Source: UBA4064 sp050179135 (GTDB taxonomy: Bacteria > Desulfobacterota > Desulfobacteria > Desulfobacterales > Desulfatirhabdiaceae). From it: a stretch of 33,709 bases of DNA. The notes under the pieces are model-generated. The model had not been told where the DNA came from. It made no database searches and saw only the letters and a list, made by a program, of their open reading frames with translations. A program made the translations under genes and the position numbers. Positions within the stretch are counted from its first letter, which is position 1, and every line of letters begins with the position of its first letter. The stretch lies in the NCBI GenBank assembly GCA_050179135.1, contig JBFXFK010000038.1:1-33709 (forward strand), read 5' to 3'. Positions 30,326 through 33,709 of this stretch are shown one piece after another.

Positions 30326-33093
30326 TGGCCGGCTGCAAAAGGTTCCCCATGAAACGCCGCTGCCGGTTGTCACAGTTTTTCCAGCAGATGAGCATCACAA
30401 CCCGTTTTGGCCTGGGAATCGGTTTGTTATTGTTTTTGAGCGTGACCGGTGCGGCCACAGCCCTGATTTCCGTGATGGTTGTTCGCAATACACAGGAATC
30501 CATTCAAACCAGCATGGAAATCCAGCGACTGGTTCTGGAAATGGATCGGGGAATGGAAAAAGCCCGGCATCTGCATGCCAGTTTCTTTTTGCAATATCCC
30601 CATATCGGCCTTTCCATGGCTCATGAACAGTATGCACAACCCTCTGCCCGCCAAATCTCCCGGACGATCACCATCAGCCATAAATTAAAGAATCTGATCG
30701 ACCGTTCGAATGTCAGCGACGCCCTTCGAAAAAGCAATACGGATTTGAATCTCTACCTGTCCTCTGTAAAACGGTTTGCCGATACATCCATTCAATCCGT
30801 GGAACTGCTCACTGAACTGGCTGCACCCGTACGGGGCCTGGAAGCCAAAATGGAAAAAAATCTTTCCGGACTTGCGGCTGAAGTCGTCAACTCGGTCAAT
30901 CTCATGCGCCTGTATTGGGAAATGAAACTGTTTGCACAGGATTACCGCATTACCCGAAAACGGTTTTTGATGCAGTCCGCATTCAATTCGGCATTTGTCG
31001 TGCGCCAGGAGATGACACATGATCCGTCAGTCAACCCGGATCAACAGACCCGAATCAATGATCTAATAGACCATTTTTTTGTTATTGCTGAAAAAATAAT
31101 GGATATCGATGTGGCGATCCGGTCCCGGTTTCATGATTTCGCCCTGCAATCCGAAGCAGCGAATGCCGTATCGAATACACTGGTCGAACTGGCCCAGACA
31201 GAAGTCGTTCTGGCGCAGGAGCGCATGGATTATTCGCATCAGGCAGCCATCATCATTGTGTTAGCCATCACTCTGGTTGGAATGATTGCGGCGATATGCA
31301 TCGCCAGAATGTTGAATGACCGGATCACCAAACGGGTGGTCCGCCTGAACCGGTCTGCCGGAGAATTTCAAAACGGCAGACTGGATGTTGCGGTTGTGGA
31401 AGACGGCCAGGACGAATTGGGTCAACTGGCCCATACATTCAATGACATGGCAGGGAGAATTCGGGATCTGATTCAAAATCTGGAAAAAACGGTTGCATAT
31501 CGTACGGCTGAACTTCTTGAAAGTGAACGGCGGTTTCGCGGACTTTTTGAGCACTCCATCAGTGGAGTTGCCATATATTTACCGGTTGATAATGACGAAA
31601 ATTTTGTTGTCCGGGATATCAATACCGCAGCAGAAGTGCTTGAAGGTATTGCACGTCAGGATGTGATCGGAAAAAAAATCACTGAAATTTTTCCGGAAAC
31701 CATCGATTCCGATCTTCTCCGGATTTTTCGGATGGTGTGTCATTCCGGAGAGTCTGTGCGCCATCCTGTCAGTTATTTCCGGGACGGCAAATTGAAGTAC
31801 TGGCGGGAAATTGCGGTTTACAGGTTGCCATCCGGTGAGATTGTTGCGGTATATGATGATCTGACAACCCGGAAGCAGGCCGAAATTGACAAAAAGAACA
31901 TGGAAGCCCGGCTTCATCGGGCTCAGAAAATGGAAACCATCGGGCTTCTCGCCGGCGGGGTGGCCCATGATCTCAACAACATTTTATCGGGCATTGTCAA
32001 CTATCCGGAACTGCTTCTGATGCAGCTTCCGGAAGACTCCAAACTCCGAAAACCCATCAGCGCCATCCAGGAATCGGGATATCGGGCCGCAGCAGTGGTT
32101 GCCGATCTACTGACCGTGGCCCGCGGCATTGCCAGTGTCAGAAAAACAGACAGTCTCAATCGCCTGGTTACGCACTATCTGGATTCGCCGGAGGGCAGAA
32201 AGCTGATGTCGCTGCATCCGGATATCCGCTGCACCACGCAGTTGTCTTCCAATTTATACAATATTTCATGTTCTCCGATACATATCACCAAATGCATCAT
32301 GAATCTGGTGACCAATGCCGTTGAGGCAATCGATGGCGCGGGCCAGATTGTCATTTCGACGCACAATGAAACGGTCGATGATAACATGGCCAGGGAAAAC
32401 AGCATCCAGCCCGGTTATTTTGCGGTGCTCTGTGTCTCTGATGATGGCAATGGTATTTCGACAACAGATCTCGGCCATATTTTTGAACCCTTTTATACCA
32501 AAAAAGTCATGGGAAAAAGCGGATCGGGTCTGGGACTGGCAGTTGTCTGGAACAGCGTCATGGATCATGGCGGCGCCATACTGGTAGAAAGCAGCGCAAC
32601 ACGGACCATGTTCAAAATATATTTTCCGGCATCGGAACAGGAAATACCATCGGAAAAAATTAAAAACAGTTTTTTGAATCTGAAAGGCAACGGGGAAACC
32701 GTTCTGGTTGTGGATGATGAAGCCATGCAACGGGATATTGCAACGCGAATGCTCAAGACCCTTGACTATGATGTGGTCAGTTTCGATTCCGGCGAAAAAG
32801 CAATCGATTATCTTCAAACGCACCGGGTGGATTTGATCCTTCTGGATATGGTGATGGATCCGGGGATGAACGGATACCAGACTTATAAACAGATACTGCG
32901 GATTCACCCGGGGCAGAAAGCCGTAATCGCCAGCGGATTTTCAGAAAACGAGGATGTCAAAAACGCACAGAAGCTGGGCGCAGGCGGGTTTGTCATCAAA
33001 CCCTATTCACTGGAAACGCTTGGCATTGCGATCAGGGAGCAGATACTGTTATCAGGAACAGTTCCTGTTGACTTCATTTCCAATTCATCTTAA
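30325..33093 (+). CDS. Hybrid sensor histidine kinase (helical sensor-HAMP-PAS-HisKA-HATPase-REC)
   Basis: A 922-aa protein. Helix 1 at ~28-50, a large all-helical periplasmic domain ~51-305, helix 2 ~306-328, HAMP ~329-382, PAS ~398-525, and HisKA with GGVAHDLNNI, whose phospho-site is His548. The HATPase domain shows NLVTNAVEAI, SDDGNGI and GSGLGLAVV. A C-terminal receiver follows with VVDDEAMQ, phosphoacceptor Asp841 and FVIKPYS. There is no output domain, so phosphate probably moves to a separate partner or the receiver tunes the kinase. The ATG at 30325 overlaps the binding-protein stop by one base (TGATG). An earlier in-frame TTG is less likely. The long helical periplasmic module is the kind that docks a binding protein. 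Confidence 0.93.
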   Translation: MAGCKRFPMKRRCRLSQFFQQMSITTRFGLGIGLLLFLSVTGAATALISVMVVRNTQESIQTSMEIQRLVLEMDRGMEKARHLHASFFLQYPHIGLSMAHEQYAQPSARQISRTITISHKLKNLIDRSNVSDALRKSNTDLNLYLSSVKRFADTSIQSVELLTELAAPVRGLEAKMEKNLSGLAAEVVNSVNLMRLYWEMKLFAQDYRITRKRFLMQSAFNSAFVVRQEMTHDPSVNPDQQTRINDLIDHFFVIAEKIMDIDVAIRSRFHDFALQSEAANAVSNTLVELAQTEVVLAQERMDYSHQAAIIIVLAITLVGMIAAICIARMLNDRITKRVVRLNRSAGEFQNGRLDVAVVEDGQDELGQLAHTFNDMAGRIRDLIQNLEKTVAYRTAELLESERRFRGLFEHSISGVAIYLPVDNDENFVVRDINTAAEVLEGIARQDVIGKKITEIFPETIDSDLLRIFRMVCHSGESVRHPVSYFRDGKLKYWREIAVYRLPSGEIVAVYDDLTTRKQAEIDKKNMEARLHRAQKMETIGLLAGGVAHDLNNILSGIVNYPELLLMQLPEDSKLRKPISAIQESGYRAAAVVADLLTVARGIASVRKTDSLNRLVTHYLDSPEGRKLMSLHPDIRCTTQLSSNLYNISCSPIHITKCIMNLVTNAVEAIDGAGQIVISTHNETVDDNMARENSIQPGYFAVLCVSDDGNGISTTDLGHIFEPFYTKKVMGKSGSGLGLAVVWNSVMDHGGAILVESSATRTMFKIYFPASEQEIPSEKIKNSFLNLKGNGETVLVVDDEAMQRDIATRMLKTLDYDVVSFDSGEKAIDYLQTHRVDLILLDMVMDPGMNGYQTYKQILRIHPGQKAVIASGFSENEDVKNAQKLGAGGFVIKPYSLETLGIAIREQILLSGTVPVDFISNSS

Positions 33094-33161
33094 ATATGAA
33101 AACACATTTTATCCCGATCCTTCTGCCCGTATTGTGGCTTTCAAGATAAGGAATTCCCCAG

Positions 33162-33709
33162 ATGAATAGATGTTTTTTTCGTTCAGCAGTCTGTATCAAA
33201 GCCGGATTCACGCATCAGATCGCCATTTCTGTTCTTTTTTTCATGTTGGCAATGATGCTGATTTCAACAACCCGTGCCCATGCCGGCCGGATTGACCATC
33301 AATTCTGGTCACCGGTCCCGTCTTTTTCAGGCGGTGTCGGCCTGTTTTTACCGGTAACCCCCCTGTCCGAAGACAATCTGAAATACTGGGTCCTCCCCCA
33401 AATTCAGCAGGCCAAAGACAGTGGCCTTCAATTCATCAACCTGATCGTTCACTGGCGTGATCTTGAACCCCGGGACAACGAGTTTTCTTTTGACCTGCTG
33501 GGGCAGTATATTCAGAGCATCAAATCTGCCGGACTGCAATGTGTGTTGCGGATTTATTTTAATGGCGGATGGCACATTCAGGCTAGCCCGGATTGGCTAT
33601 TTACTGAAAAAAATGCGGCCTGGTGCCTGGAAGGGAATTATCTTCAGCCACTTCCCTGGGATGGCGTTTATATCCAGGAAATGCAATTTTTCATGGAAAC
33701 CCTGTCCAA
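33162..33709 (+). CDS. Secreted glycosidase-like TIM-barrel protein, 5' part only
   Basis: An open frame from ATG 33162 runs off the window end, with 182 codons visible. The N-terminus is basic, then hydrophobic (VLFFMLAMMLIS), ending AHA, so it is an exported protein with probable cleavage near residue 42. The mature part resembles the first strands of a GH42/GH35-type barrel: GVGLFLPVTPLSEDNLKY, then FINLIVHWRDLEPRDNEFSF, LLGQYIQSIKSAGLQCVLRI and SPDWLF. The acidic catalytic residues would lie beyond the window, so the enzyme class is tentative. An AAGGA lies about 10 bases before the ATG. It starts 68 bases after the hybrid kinase and may or may not share its transcript. Confidence 0.75.
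   Translation, partial: MNRCFFRSAVCIKAGFTHQIAISVLFFMLAMMLISTTRAHAGRIDHQFWSPVPSFSGGVGLFLPVTPLSEDNLKYWVLPQIQQAKDSGLQFINLIVHWRDLEPRDNEFSFDLLGQYIQSIKSAGLQCVLRIYFNGGWHIQASPDWLFTEKNAAWCLEGNYLQPLPWDGVYIQEMQFFMETLS

Overview
The window looks like a chromosomal segment of an anaerobic, probably sulfate-reducing bacterium of the Desulfobacterota (former Deltaproteobacteria). This rests on an arsR-hgcA-hgcB mercury-methylation operon, a TRAP carboxylate transporter, a selenocysteine-type peroxiredoxin, a DHH-CBS-nucleotidyltransferase fusion, and several large PAS/HAMP sensor kinases. The taxonomic call is inference from gene content; no rRNA or other marker gene is present.

Layout. 1-2.2 kb: arsR-hgcA-hgcB (minus strand) with a perfect 17-2-17 palindrome over its putative promoter. 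2.2-3.8 kb: a lone plus-strand acyltransferase-3 membrane protein whose sequence looks AT-richer than its neighbours. 3.8-8.6 kb (minus): dctP-dctQ-dctM TRAP genes followed by a winged-helix SAM methyltransferase and an acyl-CoA thioesterase-like protein. 8.65-10.54 kb (minus): selenocysteine peroxiredoxin, a small SAM methyltransferase and a Blc-type lipocalin. An in-frame UGA with a SECIS-like hairpin splits the peroxiredoxin reading frame. 10.7-13.3 kb (minus): pilC and a PilS-like kinase. 13.7-16.3 kb (plus): the 891-aa DHH-CBS-CBS-NTase protein. 16.6-20.8 kb (minus): universal stress protein, YbaK-type deacylase, and a NarL/UhpA-type regulator with its Cache-PAS-PAS kinase. 21-22.8 kb (minus): AAA-ATPase/PD-(D/E)XK protein. 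22.9-27.0 kb (minus): amidohydrolase, Nudix hydrolase and PtsP with overlapping ends. 27.2-33.1 kb (plus): chemoreceptor, periplasmic binding lipoprotein and hybrid histidine kinase. 33.16 kb to the end: start of a secreted glycosidase-like TIM-barrel protein, cut by the window edge.

How the genes work together. HgcA (corrinoid methyl carrier) and HgcB (2[4Fe-4S] ferredoxin with a C-terminal Cys pair) form the Hg(II) methylation pair, with the ArsR-family protein as likely local regulator. The binding lipoprotein has no permease nearby and is translationally coupled to a hybrid kinase, so it probably feeds a sensory pathway (TorT/TorS-like logic). The chemoreceptor upstream carries a zinc-binding-like H...HxxC...HxxxH pattern in its extracytoplasmic region. 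The peroxiredoxin operon is probably an antioxidant unit.

Non-coding structure is considerable. There is a dispersed palindromic, MITE-like repeat family (copies near 221-288, 10611-10730, 13337-13429, 13532-13568), a heptad-based repeat block at 16.38-16.63 kb, and an 83-bp nested palindrome at 20933-21015. No tRNA, rRNA, CRISPR array or transposase gene was seen.
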